A DNA stretch of 64,000 bases, taken from assembly GCA_005406025.1 (NCBI GenBank), contig BGZK01000145.1:615667-679666 (forward strand), given 5' to 3'. Every line of letters begins with the position of its first letter. The stretch's first letter is position 1. This document shows positions 51,401 through 60,917 of the stretch, piece after piece. The notes beneath the pieces were generated by a model. It was not told where the DNA came from and did not search any database. It saw only the letters and a list, made by a program, of their open reading frames with translations. The translations under genes were made by a program, and so were the position numbers. This stretch comes from Eumeta japonica. Its lineage: Eukaryota; Arthropoda; Insecta; Lepidoptera; Psychidae.

Positions 51401-54400
51401 AACAATTTGCATTCGAAATATGAGTAGGTTATTATTAACGTATTCATTAAAGAAAATAAATGTCACAAATCCTTTACACAGCGCCATCTACTTCGCATAT
51501 TAAGTAAATAAAATCCTTGTTTTTTTTTATGAAAAACAAACTATTTGACATTCTTAATCACAAATAATCGCGAACAGCAGCCGGCGCTGCTGTCGTGCGC
51601 ATAGCCAATAATAGCATACCTACTTGCAAACTGTGGGTGACGAGAGGCGATTTTGATATTATTGATAATTAAATTAGGTACATGGGGATTCGTATTGAGT
51701 TTTAAACTGAAAACGAATAAACAGTAAATAATTCTTGAAAACATAGATTTTTTAGGGTGGACACCGCCCGCCCTTGACCCCCCCCCCCCTATAACAGCAT
51801 ATATTTATTTATAATTACCACTCATTCGTAAGACAGTTATCCCTCAAAAAGAACGAGGAAGAAACTTGACAGTAGCTCTTTTCAAATGAAAATTATATAT
51901 AAATACAGTCATATATAAATTATTGGTTATGTCCCATAATATTCTTTTTTGTAAAGTTTTTACTTAATAAAGACTTTAAATTTGCACAAGGATAAATTTT
52001 GTATAGCCCATTTTCTACGTAGTATAGCTATTGTCAGTCATATCTAATGTTCCCATGTAGTTATATATTATATAATCTGTACATTAATAAAAAACAGTGA
52101 TATAAAAACGCTTTAAGATATGCACTTTTTATATCTGCCTTTGAAGTCAGGGCAATCAAAAATGTTTATGACTTAGAAAGGCAACGCAATTAAAAAAATA
52201 ATCGCAAATAAACTTTTAAGAACAAGCTTCAATATTGTTTAAAAAAAAACTATGTGTGGTTTTATGAAACCACGGTAAAAGTGAAACTTATTTTCATATC
52301 GTAGACATTAAACTAATAATTTTTGGAACAATATTTCATTAAGGGTATTGAAATCGCATCATCAATTTTAATTTTATTTTTGGAAAATTGGAATGATAAT
52401 GGGAAATGATAAAAGTAGATTAGTTTTCCAAGTAATATTTTTATTCAACTCTGTGTTTTAGGATACTTTTACATAATTCTTAACAATTATTTAGGTGCTA
52501 TACAAACATTAACGCTTGCATTTTTGACGATATCTACGGCATCGTTCCGCGTTTAGTTGCTTTTGATGTAAAAGTTTTTCTGTAACCACATTTTCAGATA
52601 CAGGCTCACCACTTTGAACGGTGCCAGTACTCGGCATGGCACCAAGATCTTTTTTTCTTTTTCTATAAGCACGTACTCTGTCAGCGTTCTGTTTTTAACG
52701 GCGTGAAATTAATTCATTGTCATTCATTTTTGCATTATTCTTCACTTATTCCTCGATGATCAGTTTTTCGAACTCACCAGGTGTGTCGTTGCTCACCAAA
52801 AGCAAATAAATAACACTATTCACATTAAACACTAATAACACCAAACAAAATAACGCGGAGCACTAGCGCAAATGAGTAATAATCTGTAAATAATCTGTAC
52901 TATGGAGTGTATTCGCTGTGAGCGCAAAATTACTAATACCATAGCATTAAAGATGTATAGTATGTATATGAATGCTGACAGCGCCACCTAAAGGGAGTAT
53001 TGGTACTATACATATTGGTACTATTACACTGTACTAAACACAATACTCGCTTATTTTCAACGTAGTATAGGTAACTTCGCCCGTCCACATAACTCCGTCC
53101 GTCCCTATTGAATACTCTATAGTCTATACACCACACGGTCAGCTGATACGAACTATAGGCGCCGCCATATTGGCCTTGACTGCTCTGACGAGCAGTGGAA
53201 GGGAGTGCCTTTCACTTTACCCCTACTCTGCGGCCGACTGTAATGCGACATGCAAACGCAGACGAAAAAGTTTGAGACGATGTAATAAAAGTTTCAATTT
53301 AAAAAGTTAGAAATAAATTTATCTAGATTAAAGACGAGCCATTTTCTACATTTTAATTGTTGATCGACATTAAAGTTCTTTTTTTTATATAAAACCATTA
53401 TATTACCAAAATTAAAGCGTATTTACATTTGACAGTATGAGAGAAAAATGTAGGAGGTTTAGCGGGAATTAATCCCGGGTACAATAGCCAAATCATGGAA
53501 GTGCTACGAACAAGCTATTGCATTACATGAGTATTTAAAATATCATGTCTGTGATGTTCAGCGTTAAAGAGTTCCACTATCCATCCGCTGATGGTATCAT
53601 CCGATCATCTCGGTTGTACCGGACTATTGCATTGTCATTCGACTTACAAATGTATGCAAAATTTCAGCTCAATCGGAAACCGAAAAGTGGTGTAAATTTA
53701 AATTGCGAGATTTGATTACAGACAGAGAATCAGATGAAAGTAAATAAAAGCTTGTAAAATCCGGTAATTTTTGACGCATATTTTGACAATCGCAAACAGA
53801 CCAAAAGCTATTTCCATTTGACCTACGATCGTAAAATTTTGCATAACGCAAAATATTGCGGCAGAAGTAAAGGAAGAATCTGATAATATTTTGTTATACC
53901 ATAATTTTATGCGATTACCATTTAACATTTGCAGTTACAGTATGCAATGTGATGTAGGCCATTGTGTATTTGAGCATTTCCGAAATTCCTGCTTGCGAAT
54001 TTGGGATTTTCAAAAGTTTGGATAAAATGAAAAAAAAAAGATAACGAAAATCTCGCCAGCATCGGTGCCGAAAACGAAATGAAATCGACGAGACTTCTCA
54101 TGGATGAAATCTCACACGTAACTAAAGTAAGGAACCCTCCGGGTGGGTTCTATTCGCACTTTTCTAGTGTTTTTTTTTTCCGTTAAGTTTAATTTTTTTA
54201 GATCTTCAACGACATGAACACATCTTATCTAGAAGATTCTATCTAAGGCTTACTGATGAGTGGTGACGTTGAAGAATAGATGCGAGTACTGCGGCGCGGA
54301 GTCCTCGGGCCCGTGAGGCGCGGGGAACGACATCACCAGCAGCACCGGTTTCCGGGCCTGCCGGCGCTTCGACGCCCTCAGGAACGCGATGGAGTCGTTC

Positions 54401-55571
54401 GCGATCAGATCCGGGTAGTAGTCCTGCATGTAAATTGAATTTCACAGTAGCGAACCGCCGCAAATCGTTGAGCATACAATAAATACAAGCTACAATGTCG
54501 CAATACCATGGTATTTATACAACAAGAAAAAGGATGAATGAAAGCAGAATATAGAAACAAATGTATAGAGCAAATGGGGAGATATGCAGAGATCGCTTCA
54601 CGTGGAATTATCTAGTCTCAGACTACCCTTCTCTGAATAAGAAGTAATATAAGTGAATAAAAAATTTTTCTTATATCGAGATCAATCAATCAGCTTTAAT
54701 TTTGAATACTTTCGATATATTACGAAGATTTAATGAAGGCAAACAGTGACGCGTCAACTTTAGCAAAACGTGAACATTCACCAGAAGGTAATACAAACAT
54801 CACAAAAACGACAATGGAATATGAGCTATCGATGTCGTATGTTTAACCGACTGGTACAAACAGTTTATTCCCACAAAATGTCACTGCAGTAACGGTTCTC
54901 ATGAAAAATGTTTTGCTTTAATCGACGTCACACGGATCTGATTATAGTACTGGCCTTCTGAGACTATAATGCCCATAATGTTTAAAACATTCTGAAATCT
55001 GTTGTATAAGAATGGTCGTTCGTCAAAAAATTCCCTCAAGCCCTTCATCACCGTTTACAACACACAAAGGTGATAAGGTGATACAATTATCAATAAGGGT
55101 ATCAAACGCCGACACTATAATCTACAATATTTTGCGGTCTTCAAAGCCTAAGTTTCCATTTTACCAAATCGGTATCACAAATGCTCAAAATTTTTAATGT
55201 TGCGTTGAATTCCAAAATTCGTAAACTTATAGTTTTGAATGCTTATTTTTTACAAAATATCAACTCATGGCGTGACATGCTAACGATATATTATAATTAT
55301 ACATTTTACTAGACCGAATTATTATCTGTAACAATACACTAAAAGACGTTTTTTTTTTTTATATTAGCAAAGAACTTTTTTATATTAGCAAAGAACAAAG
55401 TTAAGCAGTAACTAGTGACCTTTTGGTAATCATCGCCGTGCTTGATCTTCTTGCCGTTCATGTTGACGGTGTAGTTGTAGTACTTGGAGTTCATGATGAG
55501 GCCGCCCCACTCGCGCCAGCCGGGCGGCGTGTACGAGCCGTTGTACTTATTCAGGTACTTGCCGAAGTAAC
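36193..55571 (-). CDS. Sulf1: Extracellular heparan-sulfate 6-O-endosulfatase (Sulf), 12 exons, N-terminus outside window
   Basis: Twelve minus-strand exons join in phase into 1,129 codons plus stop. By family, the enzyme removes 6-O-sulfate from heparan sulfate on the cell surface and in the matrix, tuning Wnt/Wingless, Hedgehog, BMP and FGF signals. It is made in the secretory pathway. In order: sulfatase domain ([39 protein letters not shown]; the metal-site block [33 protein letters not shown]), the hydrophilic domain with a Cys pair and DUF3740-like coiled region, a long Thr/Ser insert, a basic stretch, and the C-terminal domain ([31 protein letters not shown]). Several N-x-S/T sequons fit a secreted glycoprotein. 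The N-terminal part with signal peptide and the formylglycine motif C-x-P-x-R is missing from the window. The largest intron here is 10.8 kb. One-to-one orthology to Drosophila Sulf1 is inferred. Confidence 0.93.
37127..37346 (-). CDS. Sulf1: Sulf exon: C-terminal domain, WRTAPLW block
   Basis: Acceptor TTTCTACAG, donor AATAG|GTAAGC. Reads [73 protein letters not shown]. This is the hallmark Sulf C-terminal (glucosamine-6-sulfatase-like) block. Confidence 0.95.
37621..37735 (-). CDS. Sulf1: Sulf exon: basic K/R-rich segment
   Basis: Acceptor ATATTTTTAG, donor AAGAAG|GTGCGC. Reads [20 protein letters not shown] followed by [18 protein letters not shown], the strongly basic stretch ahead of the C-terminal domain, thought in the family to help bind heparan sulfate. 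115 bp. Confidence 0.9.
37972..39470 (-). CDS. Sulf1: Sulf giant exon: furin-like site, DUF3740-like coil, Thr/Ser-rich insert
   Basis: Acceptor ATAATTTCAG, donor AAATAG|GTACCT; 1,499 bp in one exon. It opens [20 protein letters not shown] (the CxC that aligns with ECSC of vertebrate Sulfs). Then NATRVRR followed by [12 protein letters not shown] fits a furin-type cleavage site, as known in SULF1. Next come a basic run ([11 protein letters not shown]), then [20 protein letters not shown] and a coiled stretch ending [11 protein letters not shown], matching the DUF3740 segment. About 260 residues of His/Thr/Ser/Asn-rich low-complexity sequence follow, ending with CYCEEN. That insert is far longer than in vertebrate Sulfs. 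The in-frame ATG near 39443 is internal, not a start. Confidence 0.92.
40345..40496 (-). CDS. Sulf1: Sulf exon: Cys/Trp motif of hydrophilic domain
   Basis: Acceptor AACGTCAACAG, donor TACGAG|GTGAAC. Reads [18 protein letters not shown], then [20 protein letters not shown] and CKYE. The KWKC...HKCK pattern matches the KWQC...HKCK motif of vertebrate Sulfs. 152 bp. Confidence 0.9.
40814..40958 (-). CDS. Sulf1: Sulf exon: variable hydrophilic linker
   Basis: Acceptor TGTGTTCTAG, donor AGACC|GTGAAT. Reads [46 protein letters not shown]. No similarity recalled. The donor was chosen because it alone gives phase 1 for the next exon, and 145 bp then fits. Earlier open frame past this donor is probably intron. 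Confidence 0.75.
41085..41134. repeat. Perfect 18-bp inverted repeat in Sulf intron
   Basis: Arm AATTTAGTTTTTTCTAAT (41085-41102) and its exact complement (41117-41134) with a 14-base spacer. Possible hairpin or tiny MITE relic. Confidence 0.95.
41324..41480 (-). CDS. Sulf1: Sulf exon: start of hydrophilic domain, acidic run
   Basis: Acceptor TTTGCTACAG, donor GACGAA|GTATGA. With the preceding exon it gives [20 protein letters not shown], then a Ser/Asn-rich stretch and an Asp/Glu run ([14 protein letters not shown]). 157 bp; phases fit. Confidence 0.85.
41762..41923 (-). CDS. Sulf1: Sulf exon: [10 protein letters not shown] block, end of sulfatase domain
   Basis: Acceptor GTGTTTACAG, donor GAAAG|GTATTC. 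Reads [31 protein letters not shown], an Arg/His-rich loop, then DTFLVE, the last conserved piece of the Sulf catalytic domain. 162 bp. Confidence 0.95.
42109..42126. repeat. G-rich run (G7-A-G10)
   Basis: Homopolymeric G block in a Sulf intron, seen directly. Could fold as a quadruplex, and is prone to length error in sequencing. Confidence 0.85.
42182..42310 (+). mobile_element. tRNA-derived SINE-like fragment
   Basis: Box A-like TAGCTCGATGGTG at 42182-42194 and Box B-like GGATTTTAATCCT at 42225-42237, spaced as in a tRNA. Lies in a Sulf intron. No clear poly(A) tail, so family and right end are uncertain. Confidence 0.4.
42676..42863 (-). CDS. Sulf1: Sulf exon: metal-binding DHGYHLGQ block
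   Basis: Acceptor TTCTTTCAG, donor CACCGT|GTAAGT. Reads [58 protein letters not shown]. The Asp-His of SDHGYH is the sulfatase cation-site block by family knowledge. Confidence 0.95.
43279..43417 (-). CDS. Sulf1: Sulf exon: APNPDKQW block
   Basis: Acceptor TTGTTCCAG, donor GATATG|GTTGGA. Reads [20 protein letters not shown], then [18 protein letters not shown], the conserved Sulf segment ahead of the metal-binding block. 139 bp. Confidence 0.93.
44950..45130. other. CpG-rich block in Sulf intron
   Basis: About 180 bp of CpG-dense DNA with frames open on both strands (plus: [20 protein letters not shown]). The text looks like GC-driven low complexity; no domain recognised. May belong with the islands at 45.8 and 47.9 kb. 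Confidence 0.3.
45765..45950. other. GC-rich block in Sulf intron
   Basis: Short GC-rich stretch. Minus frame [18 protein letters not shown] then stop; plus frame also open. No family recognised. Confidence 0.3.
47830..48120. promoter_or_regulatory. CpG-rich island in Sulf intron
   Basis: GC-rich, CpG-dense 290-bp block amid AT-rich intron. The frames open on the minus strand give only Arg/Ala-rich text without a recognised domain. It could be an alternative promoter or first exon, or an unrecognised nested gene. Function not shown. Confidence 0.35.
52509..52727 (-). pseudogene. Small TE-derived ORF with repeated R-x-YR motifs
   Basis: The minus frame [10 protein letters not shown], one stop, then [18 protein letters not shown] ... 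[15 protein letters not shown] and stop. The repeated N-A-(D/E)-R-x-R-x-YR motif is known from proteins of insect transposons (helitron- or hAT-like entries contain it), so I infer a transposon fragment rather than a host gene. It has one in-frame stop, no other domain, and lies inside the large Sulf intron on the same strand. Confidence 0.4.
53566..54180. repeat. Lepidopteran GGGTTCC-type interspersed repeat
   Basis: Left part GAGTTCCACTATCC, an inner phrase GCAAAATTTCAGCTCAATCGG at 53657-53677, the phrase TTGATTACAGACAGAGAATC, and right end GGAACCCTCCGGGTGGGTTC followed by a T run. Same end style as the repeat at 11865-12608. Boundaries approximate. Confidence 0.5.
54254..54423 (-). CDS. 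Sulf1: Sulf exon: PHGPEDSAP block
   Basis: Acceptor TTTACATGCAG, donor CATCA|GTAAGC. Reads [20 protein letters not shown], then [20 protein letters not shown] and FFNVTTH. 170 bp; phase 0 in, phase 2 out. Confidence 0.93.
54424..55419 (-). other. Sulf intron (996 bp)
   Basis: GT-AG intron, AT-rich. Near its start it carries a short imperfect tandem of TTTTTATATTAGCAAAGAAC (about 55355-55397). Confidence 0.85.
55420..55571 (-). CDS. Sulf1: Sulf exon: sulfatase domain, GKYLN block
   Basis: Acceptor GTCCACAG, donor CAAAAG|GTCACT. Two bases complete a Gly codon, then [35 protein letters not shown], ending DDYQK. First Sulf exon seen in the window; the preceding exon must end in phase 1. Confidence 0.93.
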
Positions 55572-56019
55572 CTGTGGACAGCGGACGATGATAAATACTA
55601 ATGTAGTTCACTGCATCGCCCGTTAATAGGTTCCGGTTAATGTGACTCTGCACATCTCATCCAATTTTCAATTCTTTTAAATGATATTCTCGATGACAAC
55701 AAAAAATTGTATTGTCAGTAAACAATATATTGATATGCAATACAAATAGTCATAAGTTCCGCTCACGATGTAGAAGACGCGATTTAAGAATCTCCGCTGA
55801 GTTATTTCTCCAACGTAATATGTAGTTTGTAACATCAGATATTGTAGTCGACATTAAGCGGGCTGGATAAACGTCGTGAATAAAAAGAAAGAAAAGGAAG
55901 CTGTATATAAAAGTTTTAATTTAAAAATTGGACGGTTCAAACACGCGCTGGGCTAGCTGAGGGCGGAGACTACAGACTATTTCCTTCGCATAGGTCTGTT
56001 CAGCCGTCGGATATAGTGC

Positions 56020-56110
56020 AGTGCGGCGTGGCTTGGTGGTTAAGAGCGTAGGCTTCGCATCAGAAGGTGCAGAGTTTGATCCGGATCGTAAGCGAATTCG
56101 CCGAATGCTT
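56020..56110 (+). mobile_element. tRNA-like SINE head
   Basis: TGGCTTGGTGG (Box A-like, 56029-56039), an anticodon-arm-like segment CTTCGCATCAGAAG, and AGAGTTTGATCCG (Box B-like, 56071-56083) at tRNA spacing. The acceptor stem does not pair well, so a SINE is more likely than a working tRNA gene. Confidence 0.5.
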
Positions 56111-59100
56111 TTAAATTGAATCATTCGTTTTAGGCTGCAAAATACAATTACAAGTAAAATTGTCGATTTCGAACGTTTCATGATACTGTCGACGAAAATG
56201 ATCAGCATTCACCAACCAGCAATGGACCAGCGCGGTGGAGGCGATGCTGCTGATTGGAGTGATTCAAACCAGACAATGTTCAATTTTCATTTGGACGAAA
56301 TTAAAACAAACAACCTCAAGCACATTCAGCTATGTATAGAGGTAGTATATATTCAGGCGGAAGTCCCAGATATAAAAATGCAGAGAAGTAAACAAGCTGG
56401 CGGCTCGCCATTTGTTTTCTCATTTCGAAGAGACAATGTCGCGCGAGTTTTAATTTCCGCGGAACTGTGCAAATGCGGAACATTTTTAATTATCCAAAGG
56501 AGGCGTGCCGAAGCGACGGCGACAAGGGACAGGGGATGGGAGGGGTAGTTTGTAGGGTGCGCGGCGGGAGGCAGAAGAGCGGGAAGAAATCTGGAGTGGG
56601 GAGAGGGTACGGCGATTGCTTTCCGAGAGTCCGAGGTCTCGAGAGTCGGCAATTATCTCGTACTCAATCTCAGATAACAAACTATTAGCTCTATCCATAG
56701 ACACCATATCCCAAAATAATAATTACGTCAGAGCTTTTTTAGATCTAGAACATTTTTTGGCAAATAATTACAGTTAATTTGTAAGTTTGAAAAACGAATC
56801 CGAGGATAAGTCGCGTTTAAGGCTGGATGTACCTACATGTGAATATGCGACAAAAGAGTCATCTCTATGTTGTACGTGGTGGTAGCGAGGAGAACGAAAA
56901 TGTAACGTAGTAATACATTGAATTAGACGATATAGAATACATGTAACATGTGATTTAGTAGTCATAATAAATCCGCCCGCAACATAGCATTAGCGGATTT
57001 ACACCAGCAGGCCTACATCTACTGCACAGGTCTATCTAGCTCGTGCCCAGATCGAAATAACAATTATTATGAACAACGTGGTGATGATAGCCGCATGTGG
57101 GAGGTCGCTCACTATCACATAACATCACTAACGTCATGAATCACATCGATAAGACATCCTGCGTGTTGCATCTACGAGTGAAATATGCTGGTTTGAGCTG
57201 TGGCGGCTTTATACAGCTACGGCTATATACAGCAACAATAGCATATAAGTAGTTATGCTAAAAACATCCGAATCTGTGGCAACGACATAAAAAAAACCAA
57301 GTTGAAATGCAATTATATCAATTCGCTGTTGAAAAAATAGGTCGTTTTTATCCTCGTGTGCATCCACATTACTGTAGTTTTATGGGTGTACTATGTATAA
57401 CGTAGGTAGGCAAATATAAAATAATTTAATAACACTTTAACGATTTAAAACCTATGAAAAATGTGTTGAATATAAAAGTTTAAAATATGCTTTGGCAGGA
57501 AGAGTGATTAAGTCGCTAGCGCACAATCCAGTAACGAATAATAATTTTGAACTCATACCAGAAAACAAGAAAGACAATGTTGGAAACAAAAAAGTACATA
57601 TGAATTGTCTATGTTCACAATCTAAAATTTCGTCTACGTACTTTTGGGTTTCGCCCGTAAATGCCCTAGTTTTAAATACATTTTAATATTAATTGACGAC
57701 CTATATGCAGAGTCAAATTATTTTTTTGTCTTATAGAATTCATATTTATGTTAAACGGCCCTTTTTGTTATGTATTAACGAAGAGCCCCATAAAATATTA
57801 AAATAATAAATGCCATTAATTGGTTCTTCTTTTAACTGTAAAAATCAATTCAATAAAAGTTTTTCTATTATCAGATAAAATATTATATTTTTCGTAGAAT
57901 ATAGATTGATTGCACTTTTAAATAAGACAAAATAGTAATGGTATAATTTTTGCCTACGATTTTATATCACTAATTTTTTGGATATTTTGTATGTGTTTGA
58001 ACGAAAAACTATTGCGATTTTAATAAAACTTTTTGTGTTTGAATGCTTATCATTAGACTTAATAATTTATATACATTTTACTTACATACACACACACATA
58101 TATAATACTATGATTAAGATTATTAACCCGAGTTATACCAGTTATTTCACCACTGATTCAATACAAGGGAACATACCCATAACTACGTGACCCATATTTG
58201 ACAATTTTACCGTAGTATGTGCTAAGACCCCTCCTAGTTTTTTTTTTTAGTTAACAGAAAGATAATATAATCAAGGAGTAAAAACTTATGTAAAAACGTA
58301 TTGTAACAGGTTACTTACGTTTTACTACAAATAGAATACTATATAAGCGCACCACTTCTTAATGAGTACAAAGACTATCAATTTTAAATCAGTTCGCGTC
58401 ATATTTGCGTGAGTGTTGCTATCAGTGAATTTAAAAAAAGTGCTGTTGCTACGCGCCATAAATTGAATATATATCCGAAAAAGCGCGAGAATTCTCTGAC
58501 TACGTGATGAAGCCGTAAAGCCCCGGAGAACGGGTCACGTAATATGGGTATCTTCCCTAAGGTGAGCCATACAGACGAAGTTGCGGGACAAAAAACTATA
58601 ATAGGTTAGTATAAAGAAAGTAATCACAAAATACTTTCAGTTTCTTTATTTGTTACGAGAAAACTAGCGAATCATACTGAAAATCACTTAAATAACGGAG
58701 GGCGAAGAGGGAGTGGGAATAGGAGTAGACGACAGAGTTATCGAAAGATCTATTGCACTGCATTCCTATGTGCGGCCACGCAAGCGATAGCTGTGGGCGA
58801 AAGCTACCGATTCAGTAGAAATGGTTGTCGAATACTCCTCTTGGGTAAAAGAACAGTAATTAAAAAGCTGAAAATAAACCGGAAAGCAATAAGCAAAATG
58901 AATGCGTCGAAGGCTAACCTGGGTGAATGTGTGTTAGTATTTCTTTAAACAGAATATGTTGAATTATAGCACTAAATCATCATGTAATATATAATAACTT
59001 TTTAATAAAATACAGAAAAATAAGAAGCAGGTGTGATCAATTCTATTTCTGTAAATTTTATATGCAAAAGGTTCCAATTTTTTCAAATTTAATTTTAATT

Positions 59101-59199
59101 TGTAATAATTTTTAAGTTGCTAAATTTGGAGCCAAATATCCTGGTTTTTATTTTTTTGTAATCTTAATATACTTAGTGACAATCGCCTTATCAAGAGGA

Positions 59200-59360
59200 A
59201 TCCAAAGAGGTATAATTATCATTGTAATAATAATTCGTTAAAATCGGTTCAACCGTTTACTAGTTATAAGGGAACATTGCGTCGGACACACATGCATACA
59301 AATACAGATATACATACAAATCAAGGACATAACTTATAGGGTTCGCCGCAGTCGGGTAAT
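59200..59360. repeat. Interspersed repeat tail
   Basis: The phrase AAATCGGTTCAACCGTTTAC followed by an (ACAC/ATAC)-rich segment of the kind CACACATGCATACAAATAC is typical of lepidopteran TE 3' parts. Class uncertain. Confidence 0.4.
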
Positions 59361-59569
59361 AAAATGGGGCGTCACGCCGCTTATTACATCCCTAATTTCC
59401 TTTTTTTGAAATGAAAAGGATGAGGAAGAAGGCGTTCGAGAAATTTACCCGTACTTCAGACACATGACTTCTTTTCCTCTGATATCAGGGAGCGCCTGTC
59501 GGATACCGACTTCATAACAAAAATCGAGCCGGAATCGTGACGGCAAGGACGCGCCTGTCGGTCAATTAT

Positions 59570-59900
59570 ATTAACTTAAAAGTATAGAGTCTGCATCGTC
59601 GTGACGTATCGATTACGTCAGCCGAGGGGCGGCGAAGCTCCACTCTGATGTCACTCTGACGTCACTACGACATACGTCCAAGTTAACGCAATTGACCGCA
59701 GTTCGGCGGCGAAACGGCGATCAAAGCCGAATGCGATACGCCATCGCCAGCTTCCGCGAACGTTTTCAGTTTTAAGACAGTCAGTCCAGTTCACAGCCGC
59801 CGACGATAACCGGCGATGAACAACATCCCAGGAATGTAATCGCGTTACGGCGACAGTGACACAGGCGGCGGCCTGTTTTCGGTCGACGTCTGCATTATCT
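59570..59900. promoter_or_regulatory. CpG-rich stretch with CRE site and initiator-like motif
   Basis: A perfect TGACGTCA at 59657-59664, several related GACGTCA/TACGTCA half-matches around it, CpG-rich sequence after it and TCAGTCCAGT (arthropod initiator-like TCAGT) at about 59780-59790. It could be a promoter, for example for an internal Sulf transcript or a plus-strand RNA, but no coding exon follows. Confidence 0.3.
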
Positions 59901-60151
59901 AAATTGTCATGTAAAATAACGTCTTAGTCTTGATCCCGTATAACGCGTTTCTTACAATGTTTATCACGAGTTTATATCATTTTATTGAGGGATTCTATTT
60001 TTCTGTGTGATATCATATCGTCTGTTTTAAGTGATAACATTTTATTGTTTTTTTTTATGTGATCCCGGTCTTGTCTGTCGATGTTACGTAGGTACACAAA
60101 TTATATACGGATCGCTCAAGATAATGATGCTGTTTTATTGAAAATCATGAC

Positions 60152-60345
60152 ACTGGCTGTGATCGCTTCGGTGGTAAGTATGTCGCTTCAAGTCAGAAGT
60201 TCCCGGGTTCGACGCTGACCATGAGTGAAATCGAAGAATATTTTTTTTCCGAAAAAAAGTACATATAAAAGAAACGCGTTAAGCCGTTGGTCGTGGACGT
60301 TGTCCTGACGTCATAGACAACGATCTTTAACAACGTCGTTCCGCA
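60152..60345 (+). mobile_element. tRNA-derived SINE
   Basis: TGATCGCTTCGGTGG (Box A-like, 60160-60174) and GGGTTCGAC (Box B, 60205-60213), followed by a body with AGCCGTTGGTCGTGGACG, a phrase I recall from lepidopteran SINEs. Right end approximate. Confidence 0.6.
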
Positions 60346-60794
60346 CTGGGTTAATACCACGAACATATCGGTCAAATTAAACATGAAATCTATTGTACTG
60401 AATTCCGCGAAATACTTCATGGAATTTAATACAATAGAATTGTAACATGTCAATGCACAAACAATTTGATGATCGCATTACATAAAAGGATAGTTGAATA
60501 TTGTGTGACGCGGTAAAACAGAAAGATTACTTCAGTAAAACGAAGAAATCAAAAATGACATATGATTTCAACAGCCTCACGAGGAGTATTTTTGAGAAGG
60601 CTTTGAAGTTCTTTAAACATACAAGTAGTAATGTTTTTCTTTTTGTTTGTTAAAGAAATAGATAAGGCATTGCAAGAGGAGTAAGAAAATGTTTTCAAAT
60701 ATCTAATTTTTTCAGAATTCTTACGTTGAATGATACCTTCTACTATACAAATCAAATACCAGTCGGCTCTTTCAAAGATGTCTAAATACTTTTT

Positions 60795-60917
60795 TTTAAA
60801 TTAGAAGATAATACAAACTTGATAAATGACAATAGAAATGTACGTGTTACTTCCAAACTAAATTCTATGTTTTCTATGTGCGATGACAGTTATATTGATG
60901 ATATTTTAAAACTTTAA
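60795..60917 (+). pseudogene. Duplicated 3' fragment of MRNIP
   Basis: Forty codons plus stop identical in sense to the end of the MRNIP gene (FKLEDNTNLINDNRNVRVTS ... DDILKL). It lacks the zinc ribbon and any start, so it is a fragment, real or artefactual. Confidence 0.9.

Larger units (their letters stand above)
43418..54253 (-). other. 10.8-kb Sulf intron
   Basis: Mostly AT-rich. It contains three GC/CpG-rich islands (44950-45130, 45765-45950, 47830-48120), a TE-derived RYR-motif ORF (52509-52727), a C12 run at 51778-51789, an A17-like run near 49600, and a repeat at about 53566-54180. No Sulf exon is recognised inside, and phases across it join correctly without one. Confidence 0.8.
55572..60789. 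other. Noncoding region, expected Sulf intron
   Basis: Since Sulf continues to the right, this should be intron, but no N-terminal Sulf exon (no CxPxR block) is seen on the minus strand. It holds SINE-like fragments, a LINE-type tail near 59200-59360 and a CpG/CRE-rich stretch near 59570-59900. Confidence 0.6.

Noticed and set aside
56027..56095. Possible tRNA gene
   Set aside because: Boxes A and B are tRNA-like, but the acceptor stem and anticodon loop do not fit well; a SINE head is more likely.
56180..56707. Several overlapping frames on both strands near 56.2-56.7 kb
   Set aside because: No domain, low-complexity GC-rich text, and no fit to Sulf exons by phase or motif.
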